In this document: positions 1 through 10,908 of the stretch, piece after piece
How positions within the stretch are numbered: the stretch's first letter is position 1
Layout: every line of letters begins with the position of its first letter
Origin: Parafenestella ontariensis
Lineage: Eukaryota; Ascomycota; Dothideomycetes; Pleosporales; Cucurbitariaceae
NCBI GenBank assembly: GCA_021596325.1
Contig: JAKGDA010000024.1
Location: 124,001-188,000, forward strand
Length of the DNA stretch: 64,000 nucleotides
Reading direction: 5' to 3'
Program-made: the position numbers and the translations under genes
The notes under the pieces: generated by a model
Told to the model about the DNA's origin: nothing
What the model saw: the letters and a program-made list of their open reading frames with translations, nothing else
Databases searched by the model: none

Positions 1-170
1 GTGCGTAGCGCGTGGGAGGTTGCGGGCGAGCTGGAGGGCGGTTATGAGACCTTTACGTAGGTGTTAACGATACTGTATATGTGGATGGGAAGATGGGCTG
101 GCATACCAACCGGTCCTCCACCCACAATGAGGACATCGACATATTCAACGTTGAGCTCTGAATTGCTCAT
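1..170 (-). CDS. FAD-dependent monooxygenase, 5' end only (runs off left edge)
   Basis: The ATG is at 168-170 on the minus strand. Exon 1 (170-107) encodes a short leader and a Rossmann dinucleotide-binding start of the form VLIVGGGPVG, the FAD ADP-binding GxGxxG motif. A 56 bp intron (106-51, donor GTATGC, acceptor AAAG) joins it in frame to exon 2 (50-1), which continues as GLITALQLAR, the helix that follows this motif in aromatic-ring and phenol 2-monooxygenase-type flavoproteins. Only about 38 residues lie in the window, so the substrate cannot be named. It would be a cytosolic NAD(P)H-dependent hydroxylase if it is like its relatives. The short N-terminus with no signal peptide supports the start. 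Confidence is good for a FAD-binding protein and lower for the monooxygenase class. Confidence 0.7.
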
Positions 171-805
171 GTTTTTTCGATCTTAGGTTTGTCAAGCTTT
201 GGAGCCCCCAGAGGCTCTACGACCTCATGAAAGGCCATCTTAACAAGCTTCAAGCTTCAAGTTTTCCGTCGGCGTACTGGACACGCCAGTAATGAACACA
301 TCAGGGCCTGGCCAACCCGGCGATAAGAGCTCCCCAAAGCCAATTAGAATGTGTTAGTCACGGGAGAAATACGAAGGAGTTGCCCGCATTGCGAATGCCA
401 GGACGCGGAGAAGCCACCAAGGATGGGGGATGAAGGAAGGCGTCACTGATAAGATAACGGACGGGACAAACGTCGGCACCTCCGACGTTGCCGCGCTCCT
501 CAAAACATCTTGCTATACGAGTAAGCGGACGTTCTTGAGTTGATTTGCGTTTTCAAAGCAACCTTAGAAGCAGCTGGTTTTTAATTGAAGTCAGAAGCGT
601 CACTAAATAAACGCGTATACAGCTGTCTCTACCAACGAGCACCACCAATGAGTCGATGCATACTCACATTTCCGTGCCCTACAGTTTTGCTTCCTGAATT
701 AGCATCTGAAAGGGATCATTGATGTAGACGATGTCAAGTTAACACCATAGAAAGCCAAGAAAGGTCACGGTAGGCAAAACGACTGGAAATTGCATATCAT
801 ATTGC
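171..805. other. Intergenic region
   Basis: This is the promoter side of the FAD monooxygenase and the downstream side of the PYD3-like gene. I see no open frame with family similarity, no RNA gene and no repeat. Confidence 0.5.
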
Positions 806-2135
806 CTAGTATTCTCCGCGCTTTACTTTCTCATCATACAACAAAACCGCATCGAGCAAGACCTGTGCTCCCAACGCACAATGCTCCGGGCTCGTGTATT
901 CGTTCGGATTGTGACTGATACCCTCTTTACTCGGCACGAAGATCATACTCGTCGGACACACACGGCTTGTCCATGCACTATCGTGACCAGCTCGACTCTT
1001 CATATCCATGATTTGCTCTTCGCCCACATGCCGGACTGCTGAAGCGCGCACAGCGTCGATACAGTGCGGATGAAACTTACTCTCCGGGAGGCCCCAAGAA
1101 CGCTCAATCTTGTACGTGCCGTTGTTCTCTTGCGCGATGATGTCGTCGAACGCTTTGAAGGTAGCAGTAGCGAGCTCGTCGACCATTTCATCGGTTGAGC
1201 AGCGAATATCAATAATAAAATTCACACCCGCTGGGATGGTGGCTTGACTGGACGTGTCGCTGCTGATCACGCCCACAGTAGCGACACCTAGTTCAGTTTT
1301 CAGAGCAGTATCGCGAACAGCAGTGATGAGCCGTGATGCAGCGACCAAAGCGTCCGAACGACCTGGCATCGGTGTTGTTCCCGAGTGGCCTTCCACACCG
1401 TCGACGCGAACGGCGAACCACTTCATCCCTTGCACTGAAGTAACTATGCCTACACTTTTACCTTCTTCCTCGAGGATCGGTCCCTGCTCAATGTGCAGCT
1501 CAAAGTGACATTCGAAGCCGTTTTCTCGATAGTCGCATGGCGTTTCTCCAAGGTAACCAATGTGTTCCAAAGCATCCTTCATGAGGATTCCTTCCTTGTC
1601 TTTGATATCCCAGCATGCATCTAGTGGTGTACTGCTCTTCGTGCTCCAAACTCCAGAAGCCATCATAGCACCAGGGAAACGAGCTCCTTCCTCATTAGTC
1701 CAGTCGACGAGTGCAATAGGGCAGTACGTTTCGACGTTGTTCTCGTGAAGCGAACGAAGGACTTCAAGGGCTGATTGTACACCGAGAATGCCGTCATATC
1801 TTTTAGACAGTGAGCAGAGTGCGTCTCAAAGGAGACATCGGGCCGTACCTTCCACCAGCTGGTTGTGTGTCCAAATGACTACCCATAGCGATTGGTTTCT
1901 TGTCCTTCGCTGTGCCAGGGCGAATTGCGAAAATGTTGCCCATCTGATCGACCTTGACCTCACATCCCAAACTCTTACACTCTGTGACTAGCCAGTCGCG
2001 AACTTGTTTATCCTCTTCGGTGAGCGTTAGACGGCACATGCCCGTACCCGCCGACAGCGCTCCCCATTGCGTGCAAGTACTTTGAAGCGTGCCATTCAGT
2101 CTATCGCCATTGATCTTAAGCGATGTTGAAGCCAT
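806..2135 (-). CDS. PYD3: Beta-ureidopropionase / N-carbamoyl-amino-acid hydrolase (M20 family)
   Basis: This is a 426-residue zinc amidohydrolase of the M20 carbamoylase family, to which the Saccharomyces kluyveri Pyd3 beta-alanine synthase belongs. It hydrolyses N-carbamoyl-beta-alanine to beta-alanine, ammonia and CO2, the last step of reductive pyrimidine breakdown. The exons are 2135-1849 and 1799-806. The 49 bp intron (1848-1800) splits the codon for the Arg of GGRYDG and restores the motif exactly. Visible metal and catalytic residues are H87 in the GSHLDTQP stretch, D98 in GGRYDG and E132-E133 in TNEEGARF. The dimerisation-domain motifs HIEQGP and GxxGHSGTTPM follow, and the C-terminal SRAGHDSAW supplies the last ligand region. 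It is divergent from the dihydropyrimidinase gene, which is the preceding step in the pathway. A hydantoin-pathway carbamoylase with a different substrate is possible. Confidence 0.87.
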
Positions 2136-2539
2136 TGTTGTTGAATCGCAAGCATAGCTTCACGAAGAATCGGATCGCTCATGGTGGTGGTGTAACTATG
2201 GACATAGCGCGAGACGCGTTTCCCGACGGCAGACGCGTGCAGTCAGGCCAGCCACCAATGACTGATTGGTATGACTGTGCAGACGCAATCGTCGTTCCGA
2301 AATGCTGCGATTCATGGATAAGCCTTGCCGTGTTGATAAGCTGCTCGGAGGAAGATGAGCGATGAGGTGTGGGGCACGAATTGAGGCGCCGTGATAGGCC
2401 ACAATGGCCGCGATAGGCACCTCACTACTTGGGTCTAGCTTACCTATCATAACTACGACATCAGCCAACATGGATTGTCTTGTTGCTCTCTTTGACCTTA
2501 CGGTAGTGATTTGGAGCTTTGAAAAAGGATCGAAACAAT
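2136..2539. promoter_or_regulatory. Shared PYD3/PYD2 promoter with a cluster of GATA sites
   Basis: This 404 bp spacer separates the two divergent start codons. It holds four HGATAR matches within 116 bp: TGATAA at 2334-2339, TGATAG at 2392-2397, CGATAG at 2411-2416, and TGATAG on the minus strand at 2444-2449. Fungal nitrogen regulators of the AreA/NIT2 type bind clustered HGATAR sites. Control of both genes by nitrogen status is inferred from this. Confidence 0.5.
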
Positions 2540-4073
2540 ATGGCAACGGCATACGATCTCATAATCCTCAACGGAGTCGTGGTGACAGACACTGAAGTTC
2601 AAGAGTGGGATGTTGCCATCAAAGATGAAAAGATCGCAAAGATTGTCCCAAGAGGAGGGTTAAAAGATGCCAAAGCAGTGAAGACGATAGACGCTGAGGG
2701 TGGCTATGTTATGCCGGGAGGAGTGGACGCCCATGTGCATCTCCAAGAGCCTCCATTGTTCGGTAAAGGCTCAACGGCAGACAACTATGAGACCGGGAGC
2801 CGATCAGCAGTATGCGGCGGAACAACAACCATGGTGACCTTTGCGCCACAGAAGAAGACGGAGGACACTCTGCTGGATACATTACACGCAACACATGAAA
2901 GAGCAAAGGACAATTGTTATATCGACTACTCTTTCCATCTCCTCGTTGGCAACCCCTCGGAACGAGCACTCTCAGAGTTCAAAACTTTACGGGAGGAAGG
3001 AATTTCTTCTCTCAAGATCTACATGACCTATGAAGGTAAGCGTCGTCAAATAAGATGTAAATGAGTGAGATAACTGATACTAAGAAGCACTACAACTCCA
3101 TGACGGCCAGATCCTCGACGTGTTGCTCGAAGCCAGGAAACAAGGCATCACAACGATGGTCCACGCCGAGAACGGGCAAGTGATAGACTGGATGACCGCA
3201 CAGCTCGAGAAACGGAAACTCTTCGCTCCAAAGTACCACGGATCCTCGCATCCACCTTTGGCCGAAGTCGAAGCTACATACCGCGCAATCAGCCTATCCG
3301 AATTCATGGACTCGCCAATCCTAATTGTACATGTCTCTACGCCCGCAGCAGCAGCGCATATCAAAGCCGCGCAAGACCGTGGGCTACCTATCTTCGCCGA
3401 GACATGTCCTCAGTACCTCTTCCTCACCAAGCAAGATCTTGACCAGCCCGGCTTTGAAGGCGCGAAGTGCGTGTGCTCGCCACCACCGCGTGAGAGCGAG
3501 GCCGACTGCGATGTGATCTGGGACGGGCTTGCGAACGGCACGTTCACAATCTTATCCTCTGATCACTGCCCGTTCAGATATGATGATAGCGAGACTGGCA
3601 AAAAGAGTAGCATCAACGAACAATATCCCCTAGGTCATTTCAAGTACATTCCCAACGGCTGTCCTGGCATCGAAACAAGGCTTTCGCTTACCCTGTCCGC
3701 GGACCGACTCGACGTCAGGAAGTTTGTCGAGGTTACGTGCTCTAATCCCGCAAAGCTTTACGGTCTGTATCCGCTCAAGGGTGCGCTGGTCGAGGGGCAA
3801 TCGGATGCAGATATTAATATCTGGTATCCACCGGGAAAGATGGAAGAGTATGAGCTGAAGAACGAGATGCTGCATCATGATGTCGACTACACACCATTCG
3901 AGGGAAGGACTGTGAAGCAATGGCCGCGCTACACCCTCTTGAGAGGAAGAATTGTGTGGGACAAGGAGAATGGGGGATTACTTGGAGAGAAAGGGTACGG
4001 AAAGTTTATCAAAAGAGAGGCGAGCACTCTTGCAAAGCCGTTGAAGGCAGGGGAATGGGAGTTGCCATTGTGA
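2540..4073 (+). CDS. PYD2: Dihydropyrimidinase (amidohydrolase)
   Basis: This is a 493-residue binuclear-zinc enzyme of the D-hydantoinase/dihydropyrimidinase family. It opens dihydrouracil or dihydrothymine to the N-carbamoyl-beta-amino acid that the neighbouring PYD3-like enzyme would then cleave. The exons are 2540-3035 and 3088-4073; the 52 bp intron (3036-3087) restores the reading across TYEALQ. Metal ligands are in place: H65 and H67 in DAHVHL, the carboxylated Lys K159 in SLKIYM, H191 in MVHAEN, H247 in IVHVST and D324 in LSSDHCPF. I chose the ATG at 2540 rather than the in-frame one at 2519 because the family begins just before the DLIILNG strand. The length matches the family. Hydantoin substrates cannot be excluded from sequence alone. 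Confidence 0.92.
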
Positions 4074-4271
4074 TCAAGCTGCTGCGATGCGATTCATGCA
4101 TGTACCACAATGAAGCAAGAGTTTGACAAAGCGATGGATATTAAAGCCGATCAAAGCTAAGAGTATCTACAGAGAATCTTTTTCCGACTTTCCGACGAAC
4201 ATGCAACCACCCATGCAGAGCTGTGACTACCACAGCAGCACAACATAACCTCCAATTGAGCCAATGAATGC

Positions 4272-5032
4272 TTAACCAGTGTAGACAGCAGGTCCAGGGC
4301 TGACATACTTGAAGCTCGAGTCGTAGATTGCCTTGGTGAAAACGGAATCGCTCGTCTTGTATCCACCGGGGAACGCAACACCGCTTGGGTTCGCAGAGCC
4401 GCCGCCCGTAACCTTGACCTGGAAGCACGTGACATATGGCTGCGGGTTGTTGGCGCCCGCGTGCAGCGCGATAGCCTCAGCACGGACCAGATAGTCACCG
4501 CTCGCAATGCTCTTGGGGACAGTGAAGGCGCGCTTTCCGCAGTTGGCGTTAAGGATCTCGGTACCCCACGAGGCGGTGGTGCCGGTGTAGCCGTCCTCTG
4601 CGACCTTGAAGAAAGAGCCGGAGGTGGCGGTCTTCGCATCCGCTACCTTGGCCATATAGATGAGAACGGGGCCGTAGTGGTTGCCGCCGATGGCAGGCTG
4701 CGAGCACTTGCGGTCGCCGGGCTGGGCGTGCATTTCTACGGTGAGGGAACTTCCAGCTGCAACAGTCGTTAGCAATTGTTTCGTTATCACTTGTTCGTGG
4801 ATATGTATTGGAAAGATGTTAACGTACCAGCGACTTCACAAACATTGGCCGATGCAGCAGGTCCACGACCACAGAACATATCGGGCGATGTGAGGGAAGT
4901 GATGGGGTTGTTGTCCTTGACTGTGCGTGCGCAAGTGGTTGCCTTGTCGTCAGTTCCAACCCAGAGGTCTTGCCATGTGGAATGGGCGGACACGGAGGCC
5001 ACAGTGGCGAGGAGGACGAGAGCGGACTTCAT
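4272..5032 (-). CDS. AA9 lytic polysaccharide monooxygenase
   Basis: This is a secreted copper enzyme of 229 residues that oxidatively cleaves cellulose or related beta-glucans. The exons are 5032-4828 and 4756-4272, with a 71 bp intron. Residues 1-16 form a signal peptide ending SVSA. Cleavage leaves His17 as the new N-terminus (HSTWQDLW), the first arm of the copper histidine brace. The second His is H95 in GGNHYGPV, and the axial Tyr is Y176 in the QPYVTC motif (Q-x-Y). Cysteines at C86 and C179 lie where AA9 disulphides occur. The protein stops right after the usual C-terminal PGPAVYTG tail, so it has no CBM1 or linker. Regioselectivity cannot be read from sequence. The ATG at 5032 is chosen because it gives a perfect signal peptide; an upstream in-frame ATG at 5104 does not. 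Confidence 0.93.
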
Positions 5033-6415
5033 GTTGGTGGTTGGTAGTCGAAAAGGTTGGAGAAGGTAGCGAAGGAATGGTAGATCTGCGTCGTACAGCA
5101 ACACATTTACGATGGCGTTCCCCAGTATTTATCCCATTTCTCTTCCCACCATGTTGCTGGACGTCAATCTATTGAGTACAGTATGTTACCGGCCCGTTGT
5201 ACTATAGGATCGTCATTTCCAATCATTGCTTCCAGGTAAAGTGCAACAGAGTGTGTGACCACGGGCTTTTTTAACTTATATAGATTAACAAATTTGCAGT
5301 CAAGCTTTCTTGGCGAACGAATAAAGCGCGCGTGCTCAATTCCATGCATCCCCATCATTCGCTGATATTAACATGCACCTATGTGCGTACCCCAGGTTTT
5401 ACCGTATTCGGCACGGCACTCGAGCTTGGGTCGGGTGTCACATGGGGCCGTTTCGCATGCACTGATGCCTGGTCATATTGTGTGGGCAATGCTATATGAG
5501 GACTGGGGTCAGCGTGTTTGGATACTATGGATGGAGAGTTCGGTAAGCAGCACGTTCTGGATTTTGGGTTGGGCCATGGCTTGACAACCTCCCGTGGTGG
5601 AAAGTTCTTGCAAAATGGTTGTCGCGATGATTGACGGTATCGGAAGGTTTGGTGCTGAGTGTCTAGTCGTTTCTGCTATACAGATCAGCCGGGCCCTATG
5701 TTGAACACCCTAGCCATATAACCGGCCTGATATAACAGTCAGTTCGAAACGACATGAAACCAAACGAAATCCACAAGCCCAGCGAGAATTTGTTTTAAGC
5801 TAGAATTCACACTCGCAGGAAAGAATATTCTAGTCGCAATCGGATATAGTGTCCACCAGACTTGCCATGTCCCAAGCTGATGGAAAAGGACGTCATCAGT
5901 TAGTGCAGTACCGCCGGTCCTCCCGTAACTTATGCGAATAGATTAGACCTCATATGCATTCGATCGGCTGCAGACTCAACTGCTCAGATGTTTCCGGGTT
6001 ACTTTTACGCCACATCCGAGGGCATGTACAGGTTGTTCTCACGCCAAGTCGCATCCTTGCTCTATTTCACTCCATTAGGAGGTTCTCGATAGCCCTAAAT
6101 CAGAATCCTGATTTGTTCTTAGAAGACCGGGGAGTAACCCAGTGCGATGTGACCCTGTATATGTTTCCCTGCCGATGCTTTGAAGTCGCAACTGAAAATC
6201 GAAACTTTTGAGGCGAACTCGATAGCGCATAGTGATCCGGAAATTACCATAGCTACGCGTGGATGATAGCCAGGTCTCTAGCTCGCCATTCTATATACGA
6301 GCCCGTGTCGCTTGCTCAAGCCCCTCGTCCTGGCCCAAACGTATGGTTGACGCTTGGTGTAACGATCTCCAGTGTATGTAGATGCTTCGCCACGGAGATT
6401 ATCTGTGCATAGTCT
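5033..6415. other. 1.4 kb intergenic region without a recognised gene
   Basis: This holds the promoter of the LPMO gene and the downstream flank of the DHH gene. Only short unrelated open frames occur (for example near 5381-5584 and 5954-6211), with no domain, plausible splice partners or repeat. I see nothing functional beyond flanking regulatory sequence. Confidence 0.4.
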
Positions 6416-7820
6416 TCATGTCTGCGGCACTTTCGGACTCTTGCCGAAGTAGTTCGCCAACGTGTTCTTCTGCGGCGCCTTCTCCTTCTTCCCATTCCCT
6501 TCCGCTTTCTTCCTCACATCCCCTATGCCCATCAACTTCTTGAACTCCTCCCACTCCTGCTTCCCGACGATCCCACCACTAGCCTCCTTATGACCCCTCG
6601 CAAAGCTCTCGCCTAGTCTTGCTCTCAGATCCTCATGTCCTTCCACAATACTTTCCAGCTTCTTGATGATATCCACCTTCTCATCACCCTCCCTTGCTCT
6701 TGCGACTTTGGCGACTCGGCATGAAAAGTTGACTTTGTCCGGTAGGTAACCCTCATTAGCGCACATGACGATCTCGAGTTTATCAGACTTGAGATGGCCA
6801 GACCAACGAGTTGCAATGACAGGATGTACTTGTGCGGCTGAAGAGATGGTAAGGACAGCGATGGTGGCGTCGGCCGAGAATTTAGGTGGTGCATGAGTGC
6901 AGCGCTCTGTTTCGCGACGAACTTCGAAAGACGCATCGTGAAGTTTGTCGTTCTTGGTAATCGACTCGGGACTAGCTGCGGCAATAACAGCGTTCCAAGC
7001 GTCTTCGACATTGTATGCTGCTGAGCGTCTTGGTGCGTTGACAAGGGCTACCGCGTCGTTAATGGCTTTCTTGGGATGCTTCTTGAAGGTTGCTGTCATA
7101 TCTGGAAATGGCGGCTCCCACTTCAGGGTAGTTCCCAAGTCCCCGTGCGTACCGAGTGCAGCCAGCCATGAGATCCTATCATTCAGGTCCGGATGCAAAG
7201 GCAAGCAAATATGGTACGTTAGTAGCGAGCTAGTCGCCACAGGCGGACAGTCGTGAGCCGTAACGTACTCAGCGCCACCCGGGAAGCCGCCTTCATCTGC
7301 GAAGTGGTGGTCAATGACAAGGCACGTATGCGGTAATTTGGTGAGCGGCGGGCTCTTTCTGCTTCCTTGGTCGAGAACAAAGACGTACGATGGAGTCTTG
7401 ACAGATATGGCGTCTTGAGTACTTTGATCATGGACATTGGACCCTTTGCGTGGAAAATAGACAGATATGAGGTCCGATGAGAGGCCTAGAGTGGTGAGAG
7501 TGTGATGCAAAATGGCACCTGAGGAGAGGCCGTCTGCATCCTTGTCAGGTAGTATTAGGGTAGGTTCTTTGGCTTCAACACTGTTAAATGTCAGTAAAGA
7601 GTATAGCACAGTAGTTTTATTGTATTCTTTTCCAGGTTTACCATTCTGTGATGATTTCTCTCGCCCGATGAATCTGTTCTTTCCGAGCTGGCCATACCAT
7701 CTCGCCAGACTCATCTTGTCTAGATGGCGTGAGATGATACTCCGGAACTTTAACTTTCGGCTTCTTAGATTTTGGAGGTGATACTGGTTTCTCAGCTTTT
7801 CGCTTTAGTGGACTCATCAT
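6416..7820 (-). CDS. DHH-family phosphoesterase with nuclear signals and a C-terminal PIP-like motif
   Basis: This is a 447-residue protein with exons 7820-7642 and 7580-6416 (61 bp intron). The N-terminus is very basic (SPPKSKKPKVK near residues 13-25), a likely nuclear localisation signal. The DHH phosphoesterase domain shows motif I PDKDADG (71-77), an Asp in FVLDQG (D130), motif III IDHH (149-152) and a downstream TAHDCPPVATS. The DHH superfamily includes RecJ nuclease, Cdc45, exopolyphosphatase and cyclic-dinucleotide phosphodiesterases. Here the metal Asp/His set is intact, so it should be catalytic, but the substrate is unknown. The last residues contain KNTLANYF (431-438) preceded by Gln430, close to a PCNA-interacting box. 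The open frame extends upstream to an ATG at 7964; I chose the Met at 7820, where the basic segment begins, but a longer form is possible. Confidence 0.8.
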
Positions 7821-8317
7821 TATGGTTGATAGATGAAGCAGGGAAATTTGGGCTTGGATAGAGACCAAGGTACGATGTCGTGACTGTTGCTGTAGTTGTG
7901 GTATCTCATATAGCGTCTTTGTTAAGCGGCCCACAAGCGACCTCATATTACTACGCGTTGTCAAGTGAGGTTGTGTGAGACGTGCTTATCCATCCTAGGT
8001 GAGGGTACCGCGTACGAGCAAATCGATGACGTCGAGCGACACTAACCACTTTCGGTCTAACAGATTTGGTTCAGTCCTCAATTTCAAGCACAATATCTGT
8101 CAGATGTGTCGACCTTGACGCTTGGTCTCAGAACATGGAGAAGATAAGTCGTAATAATCATTCCTAGGTCGTATAGATTGCTCGGAGCTTCCATGACTCT
8201 AGAGCCCCAGTCAACGCCCTAGTATCTAGGACGATCACTGCACGTAAAATCAAGGCGGCGTACACAAACGGTTCACGGTGGGCAGTAGTGCACTAAAACA
8301 ACTACGGCGCAACCTTT
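7821..8317. other. Intergenic region
   Basis: This is upstream sequence of the DHH gene and downstream sequence of the GH85 gene. An in-frame extension of the DHH open frame reaches 7964. I see nothing else. Confidence 0.4.
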
Positions 8318-10482
8318 TCAAACGGAAAGCATGGCCTTGCTCTCAGCAAGCTTTCGCCCGTCGAATCCGATACCAGTGATCTCCACTCCCACCTCTCGAT
8401 CCTTGAAACGCTCCACCAAAGTTTCAAGGAGGGGATGCTCTGCCGCATACGCTCTACCTAGTCGCAAACCATCTAGTCGAATGTTGAAGTACGAAAAAGG
8501 ACCCGTAACCCCACTATAGGGTATACCTTCGATGCTCGATTCGGCGTCATTCATGCTATCGAGGCTCCAGCACAATCTGACGTGCTTATTCTCTCCCTCA
8601 CCGCGATGCTCTACGCGTACGTTGCCGATGCTGTATGACTGTGAAGTTTGAAGTACAAAATGGGGCAGGATACAGATCTCAAAAACTTCAAGAAGCCGCA
8701 CCATTTCTCCAACCTTGCCAATGGAGCCCCGTAGATGGATGCCTAGCTCTTGGAAACTGACATCGGGCATTGAAAGGTTTGCCATACCAACAATCATTTG
8801 GACAGACCGAATGCCATCGCCTTCAGGAATCGGCAGAAACTGGAGACCGCCAGTAGATCTGAGGTAGAAGCTGACGATAGCGTCCGTTGTTGAGTGTAGC
8901 AAGTTTCGGCAGGAAGCCTTGAGGTGCAAAGACTGACTCGCTGGCATGTCAAGTTTGTAGAGGGGGAGCCAGTGCTCTAAATGCTCGGCTTTAGTGGTGG
9001 ATGGCTTTTGCTGAGCTTCGATCACTAGCTTTGTCCGATCTACCGAGTCCACTAACTGATGTGAAAGGTCAATGGTTTGCGTGTCGTCCGTCGATATTCC
9101 AGGGCGTGGCATGATCGACTGAGCGCCAAGCTGCGCGTGCATGCTATGACCGCTGAATACTGCGTCCTTGTCCTTAACCTCGTGCTTGCCAAAGGCACGA
9201 CTGAAATCCGTATAAAAAAAGGCTTCCGAACCGGCAGTAAATTCTCTCGCAGACCGCTTGATGGGATTTTCTAGGTTGGACTGGTGGCGCGTACTACCAT
9301 TTCCACATGAGCACTCAAGACCTTCGGGTAGTGTCGCACCCTCCCATATTGCTCGCTCGACGGCTCGACCACAATCGGGGAAATGTTCGAATGACCACGC
9401 TGGCGCGAAGATACCGACTGACAGTCCCAACTCAGCCAGTTTAGTAACGGCAATTCCCGTATTTGTGCCGCCGCCACCCTTCTCAGGGTACGTGACTCGC
9501 GGATGGGTTAGCTTAGTAGTATTCTGGGCCCAAACGTCAATGCCGAAGAAGACGTTCCGAAGTGGGATCTCGTTGTGAAAGGCGAGTTGTCTGGACTTCT
9601 CGGCGTCGGCCTCCGTCCAGCAGTAATTTGTGAGCAAGTTGCCGCTGTCGTTTGCGAAAGCGATGTTCGAGCTATTCAGAGCGTTTTGGTAGGATATTTT
9701 GTTGGAATTAGTCAGAGCATCGTACCTAAAGCCATTAATCCACATTCTTGCGCGCATTGAGATTTGGATACGCACCATATGAGCCGCAATCCTACCCCCA
9801 ATGCGCTTCTCAGGTGACAGAGGAACATTTCTAGCGTATCCAAATCCCAATCAGCTTTCGGAAACGGTTTCTCGACGTTTATAAGCCAGCCATCGAAGCC
9901 GTAATGTTGAGCAATATCACCTAGTTTCTTCGCCATCGGGAAAACGATTCCATTTCCATCGTTGGTGTGTTGCAGTAATTTCTCTGAGCCCTCTGTCTGT
10001 GGCTCAATGAGGATAGTGCCGAGAGCTAACACTCCGTTGCGATGGAGCGTGTTTGTCCACGTAGGTGGCGGAATGCACACAAGTTTGTGGGAGAAGTAGA
10101 TAAATGTGTCAACATATTGAAGGTATTCACAAGCATACATCTCCTCTTCCAAGCCGGTCTCCTGGGCGCTCTCATAGTTGTGGTAGTTACCAGCGTAATC
10201 ATGAATCACCAGGACGTCTGCTTTGGCTGGGTCGACCTCCTTTCCTCTGGACCCTCGTCGTAACAGCGGCGTGTTTGCTCTTTGAAGAGGATCAGACTCG
10301 ACTTCCGACCATTCCTCCAACTGCTCGAAGGTGTCAAAATAGGTGAAGCCTTTCAGTCGGTCTATCTCGCGCTGCTTGCGGCGCTCTTCTGGCGTTGGGC
10401 CCGTATCTGGCGCAGGAAAGAGATGGCGGTATCCATCTCGAATAGGTCGCAGGATATCTTTCCAGCCGAAGAGATTGGCCAT
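8318..10482 (-). CDS. Endo-beta-N-acetylglucosaminidase, GH85, cytosolic type
   Basis: This 704-residue ENGase cleaves the chitobiose core of N-glycans, leaving one GlcNAc. In eukaryotic cytosol it acts on free oligosaccharides and misfolded glycoproteins. The exons are 10482-9776 and 9725-8318. The 50 bp intron (9775-9726) falls in the Trp codon of LIWYDAL and restores this conserved GH85 strand. The catalytic segment is GFDGWLINVE, with the proton-donor Glu at about residue 204 and the assisting Asn two before it. Other family marks are YFSHKLV, the GIDVWAQ stretch and FAPAWSFE. There is no signal peptide or membrane segment, which fits the cytosolic class rather than secreted fungal ENGases. 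The ORF track shows two overlapping frames here only because of the intron. Confidence 0.9.
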
Positions 10483-10908
10483 GACGTTTGGGTAGTAACT
10501 GGTGGCCTCTTATGTCTCCATTCTAGTCGCCGTCAGGAGTCATGTTGAATCCTCCTTCAGAGGGAGTCGGCACTACTGGCGGCTTGGATCGTTTATGATG
10601 GCCCAGTCGCTACCAATAATGCCCAAAGTTGCTAGAAAAGTTACCATTCTGGTCTTTGGTTATGAGATGACACTGCGCCCGCAACAGTATAACTGTATTT
10701 ACGGCAGTGATGATCGGAGGTGACGTTAGTACGAAGTAGTGCCGGCAGGGGCACGCTTGGCATGCAAGGATCAGCTCTCAACCGTCCGCCTTGCAGCTGC
10801 CCCAACGTGTCTTTTATTTAGTATACACACAAAAGCCTTCAGGCCTCACCAACACCGAGTCGCTGTTCCTCCTCTATACCCACAAGCGACTAGCGACTCA
10901 CCGCCGCA
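10483..10908. promoter_or_regulatory. Divergent promoter between GH85 and ERD2
   Basis: This 426 bp spacer lies between two outward-facing start codons and must carry both promoters. I see no clear repeated element or strong binding-site cluster. Confidence 0.4.

Noticed and set aside
4157..4639. Minus-strand frame overlapping the LPMO in another phase
   Set aside because: Ser/Arg-rich out-of-frame reading of the AA9 exon.
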